64,000 nt of DNA from Ailurus styani (GCA_002007465.1 LNAC01000009.1:5109167-5173166), one strand, 5' to 3'. Shown: positions 21,926-33,659, numbered from the stretch's first letter. Numbers and translations: made by a program. Notes: generated from the letters alone by a model not told the origin.

Positions 21926-22329
21926 AATAACTTGTACTGTGCAGCTCAGAAAGTTCTTAAGTCTCATTGAATTTCTCTGTACCACCCCCATGATTTTTCA
22001 CTTCCCTCATCCCCATACAAAGCCAGTGAATTAAGCTGAAGTGCAATATACCCACTTCTCTGGCTTACTCTCTAAAAGTGAAAGCCTTGAAAATGGACCC
22101 CCAAGTGCTCTTCTGTGAGCTTCAGAGGGGGCCAGATGCCTGAGCCAGACGTTGCTTGCTTACAGTGCCCCTGACTGTTGCCACCATGCCCAGAAGATTG
22201 TATATTTTAATGGCCCTGTGTTAACAGTAATAAGCAGTGGTTGGGATCCATCCCCCAACTAAGCAGTCTCTGCTGAGGGGGTAGGGGAGAGGGGGTGAAT
22301 GGGGCCTCAGGACAAGGGGAACACAAGAG

Positions 22330-22560
22330 CACTAACATTTCTAAGCTCCTTTTACTGCTTGCCAACCTTAATGCTAGGTGCTTGCCATTCATTGTCTGTT
22401 TTATCCTCTCTGACAATTCTGTAGGGAAGCGGCCTCCTCATTTCATGGATGCCGCTGAGGTTCCCACATGTTAAGGCAACATTTTGGTTAGCCACGGAGC
22501 CAGAATTTGAACCAAAGGGTATTTAACTCCCAGTCCATGTGTTTTCCTCTCCAACATGTT
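22330..22560 (-). mobile_element. MIR relic
   Basis: 'aatgctaggtgcttgccatt', 'catttcatggatgccgctga', 'gccagaatttgaaccaaagg'. Confidence 0.6.
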
Positions 22561-22859
22561 GCCTCCCAACTTGGGTTCTGCCTCCAGCTCTGTCCCTACA
22601 AATAGGATCTAAGCTTTTCAGATAAGGACCTGTGCCCCGTCAGCTCCGGTTTAATATTTAGCAGAGAAAGGCTCATCGTGTTAGGTTAACGTGGGCATAA
22701 AAGCTTCCCTCTGGTAACTGAGTGGCTTTGCCCTGGGACGGAGCTGAATTCCTCAAGTGAGTAATCGCTTTTTAAAATGCCCATACGTTTTTCAGTGGTT
22801 ACACGACTTGACAGGACCTAACTTTGAATTGACTGAAGCACTCCTGGCAGCGTTTAGTC

Positions 22860-23200
22860 AGCTCCCTGAAGTGGCGCTTCCTCCTAGAGCGGCACAGGCA
22901 GCCCAGGGAGCTGTGGAGGGCGGCTGCTCGCGCTCGGCGCCCCAGAGTGCCCGCGGCGGGGAAGACAAGCTGTGTCTCCACGGCGGGAGCGGGAGCAGGA
23001 GCAGTTTCCGAGCCGAGCCTCCGGGTCTGTGGTCCATCTGTCTCTCCGCCCGCCTGTCTGTCCGAGGGCCGGTCCCCCTCCGCACAGGTCACACCTCAGA
23101 CGGGGCGCAGGGCCGCACGGAAGGGAGGCGGGACTAGCGGGTGCCCTCCCTGCCTGCTGCCAGCATTTCCCCGATCGGTGGCTTCTCAGTCGCACACCCA
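22860..23200. promoter_or_regulatory. Small intronic CpG island (candidate alternative or orphan promoter)
   Basis: By hand count there are about 31 CpG in 22861-23220, in sequence roughly two-thirds G+C; that is close to the expected CpG number, while the rest of the intron is strongly CpG-depleted. GC-box-like GGGCGGC, GGCGGG and GGCGGGA runs are present (22917-22984, 23126). No TATA box is evident. Overlapping frames on both strands (75-126 codons) are a by-product of high GC and none has a known domain. The island lies 2.9 kb before the Ras-binding exon. It could drive an N-terminally shortened SIN1 transcript or a non-coding RNA, or be an orphan island; the sequence alone does not decide. 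Confidence 0.65.
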
Positions 23201-23559
23201 ACGCCCAACATCAAATACAAAGCAGCCCTAAAAGATGTATTTCAATAGACTTTTTAGAAAGCCCATAAAAATCCCTGGATATAAAGAAATGAGGCATGAA
23301 ACCCAGAATATTTGGAAGTCACGCTGAAAATTGTGGAAGCAAGTCTCCAGATCCATGAATTAAATGGGAGCGTAACTTAGCAGTTGCACCTGGATGTCTT
23401 CTGAGAACCACTTCGATTCTGTGCTCTGGTCTTTTGGAAATGTTTTGCCCCCTTAAGTGCTGTAGACTTGGAGCAAGGTCCCAAGTTGGAGTTTGTCTGG
23501 AGGGAGGGAAGCGAGGGGAGTGGGAGCCTGACCCGAGGAAGCTTTCATTAGGTCTGGTT

Positions 23560-23900
23560 GAGTGTGCAGTGCGCGGGTCACAACCTCTTTCTCCCTTTAA
23601 TGTGCCCGATTTTACCGAAATGGAGCCCCAGAGTGAGATACCGCACACTCGCGAAGGCACGTTCCGAGCGCCGCGCGTGCCCCTTCCCTCCGCTGTTGTT
23701 TTCATTTTCCTCTCATGAACCTCGCTACCCTGGCTTCGGCACGGAGGCTGTAAAGGAAGATGGAGAGCCGAGTTACCTCAGAATGATCACTATCGTTAAC
23801 ATTCACGGGTGGTTCACTTATCATTCCTGACTGCACAGACATGGCAGCCGCTCGGAAGCGTCCGCAGGTGTAGCACGGTGATACATATTACATTGTGCCA
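23560..23900. promoter_or_regulatory. Second CpG-rich patch
   Basis: Clustered CpG includes 'gtgcgcgggtcac' near 23570 and a run 'ccgagcgccgcgcgtgcc' at 23665-23682, then scattered CpG to about 23,880. It may be a shore of the island at 22,860 or a separate element. Confidence 0.45.
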
Positions 23901-26055
23901 CAATGGATTTATGTATTCTGTAACAAAAGAAAAGTGTAATGAAAAAATACAGAAGGTAATCCTTTATTCCTCCACCACACAATTTATCAGTAATGCCTGT
24001 ATGATAAGTGCCAGGGATTTCCTCTGCTTGCTTTAACCTTGTCACCCAGGTACGTTTTGGTAAAATGACAGAAAAATACAGACTAGGGATTTTCCTCTGT
24101 TCAAAAATCTTTTAAAAGGACACTTTTAATTTATGGAAGTTAGTCCGAACGCGCAAGGCTTCCTTTTGAGCTTCTAGTCTGCCTTTGCTAAAAAAGATAA
24201 ACATATTGGTTTGAAATAATGCTGTCAGCCAGCAGCAGATTAGGAGAGGATATAAGCAATTTATAAGCAGACTCAGATCTAAAATAGTTCAGGTGGAACC
24301 CAGGTAGAGGGAAGTTCGTGAGATCGAGCGCAGTACTAGTTTGTGCGTACCCGAGAACTTATGTTCCCTTTTAGGCCCCACTCACCCATCGCCCAACATA
24401 TTGTCACAGATGGAGCGCATACTGACTTCTGAGGAGAGAGCAGGGGAAGACAAGCCTGAACGCGGATGATTGGCGTTTGTTCCAAACACACACTGGCCTA
24501 GCGCCAGAGCAAATACCCCCAAGTTTATAAATGCACAAGGCACTTTACATTTCAGTGTTCTTGCCAAAGTATCACTTACTGCATCGCTCCCTAAATATAG
24601 TTTTTAAAAAAAGAGCTATTTCTTATTTTGCTTTGATCAGTAAAATAAACTTTTAAAGATTGTTCTGGGATGGGGTCCAGCTTCTGAGGTAAAGAATGGC
24701 TGGAGCTCAGGCATGATTCAGTAACAGAGTGTTCAGTAAAATTAGCTTGACAGTTCTCAGGCCTGCTGTTCAATAGCAAGAACTTGACCAAGTTAAAATG
24801 GATGATCGTGCTGGCTAGACCAGCGTCGGCTTTTGCTTTTTAACAAATGGAATGTCAAGGATTAAACAGCAAGCCGTATGGAGAGGAGGGGTGAGGAGAT
24901 GTCTTTGTATTAGGGAAGCAAATTGGGTCCTTGGTTTTGAGATCGGCCCCCAGCCCCTGTGGAAAGGCAGCCACCTGGTTGGGTCCAAGCTAGGTCCCAA
25001 AGAGGTTTAAGGCCTCTTCTCAGCCCGTCCTACCATTGGGAAGCTTCTCCGTGGCTTAGCTTGGGGCTTGGCTTTTCTTTCGGATTTCTTGTCAGTATGA
25101 AGTTCTGCCATATTTTTTGGCTGTGTGTTCTCCTTTGAGATTCTTATGAGGAAGTGGGAATGAGACCAAACTCCTTGTGGTAATTCCCATGTTCCATCGT
25201 TGGAAACTTGGGTCCCATTTGTTAGATGAGCTGCTTGGAATTGGCCTGTTTTGTTCTGGTGCCCGAGCATAGTGAGTGGTATTTGTGATACTTGCTGTTG
25301 CAATTAACAGTCTTAGTGAAGTTCTACCTCACCCAGGGTTGGGCTTCTGTTTTTAGGGTACTCGTTCCCTACCAGTTTTTTCCTATCTAAGTGAACCACT
25401 CCCTCCAAGTTTGACTGACTAGAAGCTTACAGATAGTCTTAGTATTTTGTCTTATAATTATTTATGCTTCATTTCATATTTTGTTGGACCTTCTAGGACT
25501 AAGTAGATTAAAACATTCCTACCGAAGTATATATAGACCGTACATTTAAATTTTATTTATTTACTTACTAGCCAGTTAGGAAGAGCCTTTTTTTCCTTAT
25601 TCTAAATTGCTCTGGGCTATCATATCCGGCCCCCCACCCCCCATCCTCACCCCATGACATTTTTCCTCTAGGGCTCCATGAGCTTTAATGTGATGGTAGA
25701 GTATCTGCCTGCAGTGACATCTGCTGACACAAGCTAAGTTTATTGTCAATCCTTGCTCCAGCATTTGGCTTGGGAGCCAACATGGGTAACCCATGGTACT
25801 AGTGACCCACACAGACCAATTAGATTCAATTTAAGATAAATTAGAAAAACATCCCCTAACTCTGACCTTTCTTTCACTTAGAAGTGTTTATACCAGAATG
25901 CCTCTCTCTCTCTCTCTCATTAGAAGTTAGTCTGTTTTTAAATAATTGGCTCTTTGAGGTACACTCAGTAAAACTTTATTAAACACCATGAAGACTGTAA
26001 TAACATTCCTCTGGTTGAATGTTAGTGATGATTTAATACTTGTCTTTTCCTACAG
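23901..26055. other. Unique intronic sequence upstream of the Ras-binding exon
   Basis: No transposable element was recognised in 2.1 kb. A short (CT) run is at 25905-25918. The exon acceptor tract ends the block. Confidence 0.45.
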
Positions 26056-26165
26056 AAATGCTGCTCATGGATTCTCCCTTATTCAGGTGGACAACACAAA
26101 GGTCACCATGAAAGAAATCTTGCTTAAGGCAGTGAAGAGAAGAAAAGGATCCCAGAAAATTTCAG
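26056..26165 (+). CDS. MAPKAP1: MAPKAP1 (SIN1) coding exon: N-terminal half of the Ras-binding domain
   Basis: This 110-nt exon encodes [20 protein letters not shown] and then a basic segment [16 protein letters not shown]. By inferred numbering it spans about residues 284-321, the first part of the ubiquitin-like Ras-binding domain (about 279-353 in human SIN1). The KRRK cluster is the kind of basic patch such folds use against acidic Ras switch surfaces; that role here is inference. The acceptor is cttttcctacag and the donor is TCAG|gtgaga, a strong site. It enters in phase 2 (AT|A, Ile) and leaves in phase 1 (G|GC, Gly), matching both neighbours. Relative to my recollection of the human protein it has Ile for Val just before the final Ser-Gly. 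If the donor is not used, the frame runs eight codons into the intron (GEILEIEA) and stops at 26189-26191. Confidence 0.97.
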
Positions 26166-26188
26166 GTGAGATCCTGGAAATAGAAGCT

Positions 26189-26191
26189 TAA
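26189..26191 (+). other. MAPKAP1: In-frame stop just inside the intron
   Basis: If the donor at 26166 is ignored, the SIN1 frame adds GEILEIEA and ends at TAA 26189-26191. This defines the end of any intron-retention product lacking the distal Ras-binding and PH domains. Confidence 0.9.
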
Positions 26192-26217
26192 CTGTTTGTT
26201 TCAAAGTGCTTGGTATG

Positions 26218-26275
26218 TGCATACGTGTGTGTACGTGCTTGCATGAGTGCATGCATGTGTGTGTGTGTGCAAGAG
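26218..26275 (+). repeat. Imperfect (TG)n/GCATG tract
   Basis: 'gcatgagtgcatgcatgtgt' and flanking TG units begin about 50 bases after the exon donor. GCATG elements are recognised by RBFOX splicing factors, so this position is of possible splicing relevance (inference). Confidence 0.7.
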
Positions 26276-26379
26276 AGAGCGGGCTGGCTAGATTGTTTTA
26301 GATATCATTGCTAGAAGGTTTGGTTAGCAAAAAAAAAAAGTGATTTTTTTTTTTAAACCGCCCCTGGGCCCAAGGAAGG

Positions 26380-29300
26380 GATTGGGTCAGTGACATGTGT
26401 GAGAAGAATGTGTTCCTATTGATTATGGAAACTCCATCATTAACAATTTGTGATAGATTAAGACAAAGCTATTTGAGCTATTAGTTGGTGTAAAACTGTA
26501 TTAAAAAACCAAATCCTAAATTTGAAGGACTGCTTTTAATTCCATGTTTTCACCTAATTTTCCATGGGGAAACTTTCAGTTGCTAGTGTTTGGGGTATGC
26601 AGTAAAAGAAAAACAGTTTTCATTTTTACCAAATGAGGACAACTGTAAAAAAATTTTTTTAAAGATAAATCACTTGATGTGCACGAATACCTGTTAATCT
26701 TTAATTCCTCGTTACCCAACTTTGTACGGAAAATAAGCTTATGGTATTAGCTCCGATATTTAAAAGATATGAGGGAAAAAAATATGACCAGTATTGAGAA
26801 ATAATTATTTTGAGAAATAGCTCAAAGATTTGTCATACCACAGACAACTTTAATATAAATCAGCCTCTCTATGACATGTCAAATATCATCGCTTTGTAAA
26901 TAAATGAGACTTCTTCAACACCTTTGGTTTCATCTTCTGGAGAGGAAAAAAATGCATTACTCAGGTTGAAGAAAATAGTTTTGTGTTCTTTTTAAGGAGA
27001 GGCATATAATCTGTTCCAGATTTAATTAGCTATCTTCAGATGAAAGCTGAAGTTTTAATAAAAGTTAGACGAGATAACACAGTGAAGGACACGGATGAGC
27101 TGTCTCAAGGCCATATTCCAGGGGAACGATAAGAGCTGTAAAAAATGGCAGAGGAGAGCAATTGAATGGAGCAATGAAAATCTGATTCTCATAAAAAAGA
27201 GAGAGAGAGAGAGATGCTGGTAGGGGCGGTTGTAGATGAGACCTGCTAGCGTCTGCAAGCAATTTGGATGCTTGCCAGGAGTCATTGTTCACCCTCGGCT
27301 GTGGCAGCTCTGTCCAGATGTGCCAACTGCACGTTTCGGCTTTTGCCAGCTGACTGCGCCGTTTGATAACCAGCTCTCTGGATGCCCATCACTGGCCGCA
27401 GAGATAGAATTAAATGATGATGATCTTCCCACAAGTTGGGAGAGGAAACAATGCATATAAATCTTGATTTCATCTCAGCATGAGAAGTCTTTATCCATCA
27501 TCACTCATAATGAACAAGTCGTTAGCTGGGATGAATGGTGTTCTGGTTTTTCCAAACACCTCTTTTGTTCATTTTTTGGGTGACTTTTATCCATTGCGTG
27601 GGGGTCAAACCTCTTTACATTTAAGGGATGATTGAAGAGGCATAGCCTCTCCTTCCCAGGGGAAAGTAGATATTTGGGGGTTCTAGGGGCTAATCTAATA
27701 GCATTTAAACAGCTTCAGATATTTAACGGTATTTATTAAGCATTCATCTTCGTTTAGGATCCTGTTTTTTCCTTGTGTTTTGACCCTAATTTTTTTACAC
27801 AGTAGTGCATTTTGTGACACATTCATTGTATTCAAAGATAGCGTTATTCCAGGTTGTCCACGAGGAGCGGGAACCAGTTTTTTAAACCTTCTTAATAGAA
27901 ATTCAGCTGTCGCAGATTTTTTTTTAGACCATGAAACCTTTGTGAACTCACTGAGGTGCAGCCGAACCAGTGTCTTTCCCTCTGTCTGGAGCTATCTCTT
28001 TCCAGTTGTGTACCTATTTATCTGTGTCCATCTCCAGCAACCACGTTTATCATACACACAGTTATTTATGTTCACCTTTGTGTACACATCCCTGCCACTT
28101 CCATCAGAGACTTTGCCATATCCAAAACACAGTGATCTGCATTATTTATTCCTTTTCATTCTAGAGAAGTCATTTAAGATTGATGTATTTACATAAATTA
28201 CTGTCCATTTTCTTAATCCAAAAAGCTCTATAAAATGGGAAGCTCTTTCTATTGCTTTATTAAGTCTGGTCTCATGAAAAAGAAGGATCTCCGGTTTAGC
28301 AAAGATGTTTATTTATGGTGAGCTTGGTAAAGATGGTGTATTTTGTGGTTTTGAACTTTGTATTGTGGAGTGGGCTTGTTTTGGAGGGCAATTAATGAAA
28401 AGAAGAAAATCCTCTCATCATAGATGGAAATACAGTATGTTTACTTAAAAAAAAGACTGTTAGTGCTCACCGTTGGCTATGAAATACTTATACACATTAT
28501 GACACGTGAACTTAGTCGTGACCTCAAGTACTTGGTGGCAGGAGATGCCAGGCTAGAGACATTCAACCTGCACTTGCTGAGTGTCTCCAGCAGCTCGCAC
28601 AATCCCTGCAAGAAGGGGCCTGCCTCGCCCACGTCCAGGACAGCAGTGGAGTGCTCAGCCCTCTCTCCAAACTGCTTTTGCCTCATGGAGTACAGAGCAG
28701 CACTTGTCTCTTTGGTGCTCTTATTTAGCTGAAGTGAGAGGCGAGATTAAACAACATGTGTCATGTGGAGGCAAGAGTTCTCACTACTTGTTCATTAGGG
28801 GTTAGTTGCCCTAAGAACAAGGTTTCAGAAATCCTTTTCCAGGCTGACAGTGCACTTCTCTTGCTTACCCACAAACCTCTCATTTCTTTCCTCTTTTTTC
28901 CAGATCGACCATACAACTTTCCATTTCATAGTAATCATAAATTGGGAACCTAACCTATTTTATTATGAAACCCAGATGTGGGTTTAATGACTGTTCTAAT
29001 GTTTAAGTACTCTGTTGCCCTTCCGTCTGGCACTCCCTGATTTTCAATGTAAAAAATTGGAAGGTGGCAGCTATTTGAGCAAAAGAAGTCTTCTTTGTTT
29101 AGGTAGATAGATTTGTCAGTGGAAACCCTTAGGGTTTTAAAATATTTTTGCTTGGTACGGATAGACTATCATCACAGGCACTTGTAACTGATCTAGAATT
29201 TTGACTTGCATTATTTGTAATTATCGTCGTCATAACTATTTATGAACACTGCAGGGTTTTTTCTATTAATATTCATGTACTGAACTAGAGTAATCTTTTC

Positions 29301-29700
29301 ACAGTGTGTTCCAGTCAGTTCTCTGCTAAGGCCCATTCTTTTTAAAGCCCATTTTTAAATGTCTCTTTTAAAGTTTCTCTGCAGCTTTTCATTTTATTAC
29401 TGACCCACTTGACATTTGGAAGCTACCCACACTGGCAGAAAGTCCCCACTGGTTAAGAGAATTGTAAATGGCAAATCTGGTTTTGGAAGAATTAGCTGGA
29501 ACCTCTTTACTAATTTTTATAGTTGGATGGGTGAGTTTTTGCAATAATGAAGGGTAGCCAGTCAGGTCCCTTGATGACTGGTGAAATAGCTGGTGAAATA
29601 CACTGATCTTGTTACTTAGTGAGTAAAACCCTTAGCCATGAAGTTCTCCTTTGGTCAGTTTCACCCTCACAGTCAGTGACCCTCTGAGCTTCTTAGTATT
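26380..29700. other. 3.3 kb unique block without recognisable transposons
   Basis: Apart from a (GA) run at 27199-27214 and short A/T runs, nothing repetitive was seen. The part 27040-27560 mixes moderate GC, runs such as 'aattaaatgatgatgat' and no long coding frame with known motifs, as in non-coding regulatory DNA. A 138-codon frame at 27780-28196 has no family resemblance. Confidence 0.4.
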
Positions 29701-29727
29701 TTGTTGTTGTTTAAAAATGCTGTCACC

Positions 29728-29931
29728 ATGGGGCGCCTGGGTGGCACAGTTGATTAAGCAACTGCCTTCCGCTCAGGTCATGATCCCGGAGTCCTGGGAT
29801 CGAGTCCTGCGTCGGGCTCCCAGCTCTGCGGGGAGTCTGTTTCTCCCTCTGACCTTCTCCCCTCTCATGCTCTTGCTCGCACACGCTCTCTCCCTCTCTT
29901 TCAAATAAATAAATAAAATCTTTAAAAAATA
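29728..29931 (+). mobile_element. Carnivore SINE
   Basis: The perfect 15-bp duplication AAAAATGCTGTCACC lies at 29713-29727 and 29932-29946. The body differs from the mustelid-tail copies ('ctcatgctcttgctcgcaca'), pointing to another subfamily. Confidence 0.96.
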
Positions 29932-29946
29932 AAAAATGCTGTCACC

Positions 29947-30640
29947 CACCAACCTTTACCAGCCTCCTGAAGCGATGTGTTGGATATGACAGGAATGGTT
30001 AAGAAACAGAGGCAGATACAATTTCGGTTTTACATTGACACAGAAATATAGTTAACTCTTGGTCTATAAAAGAGAGAAGGCTTTGAAGTGGAATGTCCCA
30101 AGCAGAATAGTTGTCTGCGTGGCTCTGTTTCAGTATTTGCTGTCATTTTGAAATGAAGATGTTTTTCTTTATCACCTGCTGAAAGATGGAACCAGAAGCA
30201 TATTAACTTTTTCTTACCCTTGTTCTTTCTTGCCTTTTGATGTGAAAGACAAATTTTTATTAGTCTGAAAATCCTTTTGAAAAGTTCTTTTAGTATTATT
30301 AATAAAACTTATGATACTCATTTTTGCTTTTCCCTTACAGAATTTCACCTAGATTTTGACAGAGAAATGTTAGCTTTGTAAAGTGGACTTTTAACATCTC
30401 TGTTTAGAGTCACAGACCACCTTATTGTTTACTAATGTGCTGTGTTTTCCCAAGACACCTAGGGTGTCATTAGTGACGTGGTCTAGACTAGGACTCCTCT
30501 CCATTATTCCCTAAAATACTGCTTGACTCAGAGAAAGTGAGCTAATAGCTATCAGAGGGTGCAGGGTTCTGATCAGAAAGTGGGCTAATGATGACATCAT
30601 TGGGCTCTCAAATTTATATTAAAGATTCGTGTAAAATATA
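29947..30640. other. Unique intronic sequence
   Basis: No repeat or exon was recognised. Confidence 0.4.
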
Positions 30641-30659
30641 AATTTTGATCCATACTGTA

Positions 30660-30820
30660 TTTGTCGTTTCATTCATTCTGTGTTCTATGTGTCAGACCTG
30701 GGCTGGGTACAGGGAGACAGTGGAAGGCAGATTTACAAGGCCCTTGCTGAGGAGGACCTTACATTCTAGAAGGAAGGTAAATATGAGGGCCTGAGAGAGA
30801 ATAATAAGATGCAACATATA
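30660..30820 (-). mobile_element. L2 3' end relic
   Basis: 'tttcattcattctgtgttctatgtgtcag', 'gggctgggtacagggagaca', 'accttacattctagaaggaa' in antisense order. Confidence 0.65.
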
Positions 30821-30999
30821 GGATGGTCAGGCTGTGAAGAGTTGGGGAGGGCCAGTGTCATTCAAAGCAGTGGCTATTAAAGGCTTGCTGTATTTTAATA
30901 TAAAAAGATTTCAGATTTCTTTGTAGTTAATTTACTTAACTCTTTCCCCCTTGTACACTACCTCCCCCAAAAAGTAGTGAAATTGACCCTTGAATTAGT

Positions 31000-31310
31000 C
31001 CCGGGGCAAAGTCCCCACGTCTTACCCTTTAGCAGGTCCTGTCAGTTTTACCTCCAGAATATATCCTGAATTTATTCAGTCTTGGATTCCATCTCCCCTG
31101 GATGGGTCCAGATTGCCATGACTTTACCCAGACTGTTGAAGTAGCAGTTTTTCTGGTTTTCCTGCCACTGCTCTTGTCCTCCTCCTGTCTCTTGTCTACA
31201 CAGCAGCCAGAGGGATCTTCTAAAGTATAAATCAGATCATACCTGCTCTATACCCTTCAGTGACTTCCCAAATAAAAACCAAACTTCTAACTACTGTGGA
31301 ATACTCTGAG
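31000..31310 (+). mobile_element. L2 body fragment
   Basis: 'cagcagccagagggatcttc', 'aatcagatcatacctgctct', 'ttcagtgacttcccaaataa' follow the L2 3' coding region in sense order. Confidence 0.6.
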
Positions 31311-31584
31311 GCCCAAAGAGGGGAAGGGATGTACAGAGAATATGAACACAAAGAAAGAAAAGAATTGGAAAGAAGTACAGAATTGATCATTGCAATATGG
31401 CAGAGAAGTAGAGACAGGCCAGGCCGAGAACCTGAGAAGCCAGGGTGGGATTTGGAGCCTGTAACTTAATGTGGACCTGCTCGAATTAATAGACGGACAA
31501 CAGCAGGGCCAATCTCTGACACACACTGTGCAACACCTCACTTGGTAGGCCTTACTTTCATGCCAGGCAGACCTAGAAAGTAGC

Positions 31585-31613
31585 ATATTAATTAACTAAT
31601 TAATTAATTAATT
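31585..31613. repeat. (TTAA)n short tandem repeat
   Basis: Six to seven TTAA/TAAT units, 'attaattaactaattaatt' and onward. Confidence 0.85.
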
Positions 31614-31694
31614 ATCAGTGATGTTTTAAAGGAGATTCGTGTGTCAGGAGAGGAGTTGGTCTTTCTCCAAGATATGGTTCCTTCCAGTGGGGGA

Positions 31695-32015
31695 AGAGCT
31701 AATTTATTGAGTACCTTTGTGTACTTACATGTATTATCTCATTTAATCTGCAAACACCCCTAGAAGGTAGATTTTATTATGCCTGTCTTACAGACAAGAC
31801 TTTAGAAATGTTTCGGGGCGGGAGGTGCATGTTAGATTTAAGGAACTGTGGAGAACTATGTATGTAATCATATGCTTACCTCTCTGAGCCTTCCTCAGCT
31901 CTAAAGAACTTAAAGTTACCCAAATTTCCACAGTAAGTAAATGGCAGTATCTAAACTGAGCCCAGGCTTTTCTGACCTCAAAGCCCATACTCTTTTTATT
32001 GTACCATGTTGCTTA
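31695..32015 (-). mobile_element. MIR relic with central insertion or expansion
   Basis: The start 'ttattgagtacctttgtgta' and 'atgtattatctcatttaatc' and the end 'aaatggcagtatctaaactg' are MIR-like. About 110 bases in the middle (31805-31915) do not fit. Confidence 0.55.
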
Positions 32016-33650
32016 TTAGAACCCTAATGGGAGAACAAATTTAAAATTCTGTAAACAGAAATGTTCATTGATTCTAAGATCTAAATGCACTAGGGAAGTG
32101 CAGCATTTAAGGGAACCCTGTGGTGAATCTGGATATAAAGCCAGGAATTCTTTATGTAATTGCACAGTTTGTCTGTATTGGTGTCAGTTTTAATGTTTTA
32201 TGTCTGGCTTTCTTAAAGCAACATACACCTGTCCTGAGCTGCCCTGTGGAAAAGAGAAACCTGTATGTTTTAGAGGGAGCCAGGTCTCTAACACTCTTCT
32301 AACCTGAAATGTTCTCCAGAGGCTAAAATAAGCTAAAGAATCTTCTTGCTGTAGAGTTGAAGAGTCTTAACTCCATGTGTAATTGTAAAGATGGAAAATC
32401 TAGTAACCTTTCTTCTATGAAAGTCATTTGTGAGCCAGAGACACAGACATGTGGTTTCCTTATGCTGTAGCAGGTAATCCTTTAAAAGGAAAAAAAAAGA
32501 TGAAGACGAAAAGGTAAATAGGACTGTTCAAATGTTCTTAGTCATAAAGGCAGTAATTTCTGTGGAAAACTGCTCCTCATGAAATAATAAATAATCATGT
32601 TGATGCCGCTCATGCACGGGGGCTGGATGAGACCTAAAGACCTGGTACTTGGTATCCAGTGACCCGGTGGGAAAATGATAGAGAAAATTAGGGCAGCTAA
32701 AGTGTTTAAATGTCTAACTCAGAAATGTCCCAGGCAAGAAGCTGCAAGTTAAATATTCCTCCTTCCCTCTTCTCTCTGCCTCTTTATCTTGTTGTTTCTT
32801 CCCACCTGAGCTTCCCCGTGTCTGGAGTGCTCTGAGGCTCCTGATGGATCTTCTTGAGAATAGAGCAGAGCATGTTAAAGATGGCATTGCAGTCAACTAT
32901 TTTATCTAGGAAGCCTGGAAATTTAGAGAATTTATGTCAGGCAAAAATCTTTGGGAACCACTTTAGAGACCCAATTATTTTAGAAGGGTGTTAGGAGCTC
33001 TCACAACCGCCACATCAGAAAAACCTGAAATATATCATTCGCCAAAACTACATTTGACCAGCATTTACTCTTCCTGCTAGTCGCTAATCTTTCAGAAGTT
33101 CCTTTTCCATCACAAAATCTATTCATTCACTCCATCTGGGGCAGTCACCAACGTGGATTAGATTAAAGCAAAAGCAGAATGAAAGAAGGAGAAAAGACCT
33201 ATTCTCCTGACAGGCTGTGTGGTGCTGCAGGAGGCACATACATTTTTGAAGTCAGAGGAAGGACCTTTCTCTGGACCACTAGGGACTAATTCTAGAGCAT
33301 CACTAATTTAATAATAGCTTTTCGGGGAAAAAAAAAAAAGTAAAATCCTACATTCTGTGTACATATTGACTGTAAGCTGTAGCCTAATTTTAGAGATGTT
33401 ATAAAGTAGGACAAAAATGCATCTTAGAATGAAGAACTATGGTAATGGAACACATAATCCCGTCCTTACCTCCCTGAGCCGTGCTCTCCTCAGCTGTGAC
33501 ATGGGAGAGGTTGAGGGAGGGGTCACCCAGGGCACGATGGGAAGGGGCAGGTGTGCTCTAAAGCTCCAGAGTGTGGCTCTGACAGACCCTGATGACTTCA
33601 GTGGTCACTGTGCCTTGCTTCCTGCCCTGGGCCAGCCCTGTGCTCAAATC
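32016..33650. other. Unique intronic sequence
   Basis: No transposon was recognised in 1.6 kb and no SIN1-like exon. A-runs occur at about 32490 and 33330. Confidence 0.4.
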
Positions 33651-33659
33651 AGGTAGAAA

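Larger units (their letters stand above)
10702..26055 (+). other. MAPKAP1: MAPKAP1 intron, 15.4 kb, CRIM exon to Ras-binding exon
   Basis: The intron is bounded by gtgagt and tacag and joins Ile (AT|A) across 15,354 bases. It holds three SINEs (12692, 13877, 18104), an older SINE (17157), L1M and MIR relics, and, toward its 3' end, the CpG island at about 22,860-23,200. No additional SIN1 exon was recognised. Confidence 0.95.

Noticed and set aside
22757..23268. Several overlapping frames of 75-126 codons on both strands
   Set aside because: Stops are rare in the CpG island because of high GC. The peptides are low-complexity (Arg, Pro, Ser, Gly) and none resembles a family.
27780..28196. A 138-codon plus-strand frame
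   Set aside because: It is in unique intron, with hydrophobic but unrecognisable sequence and no supporting signals.
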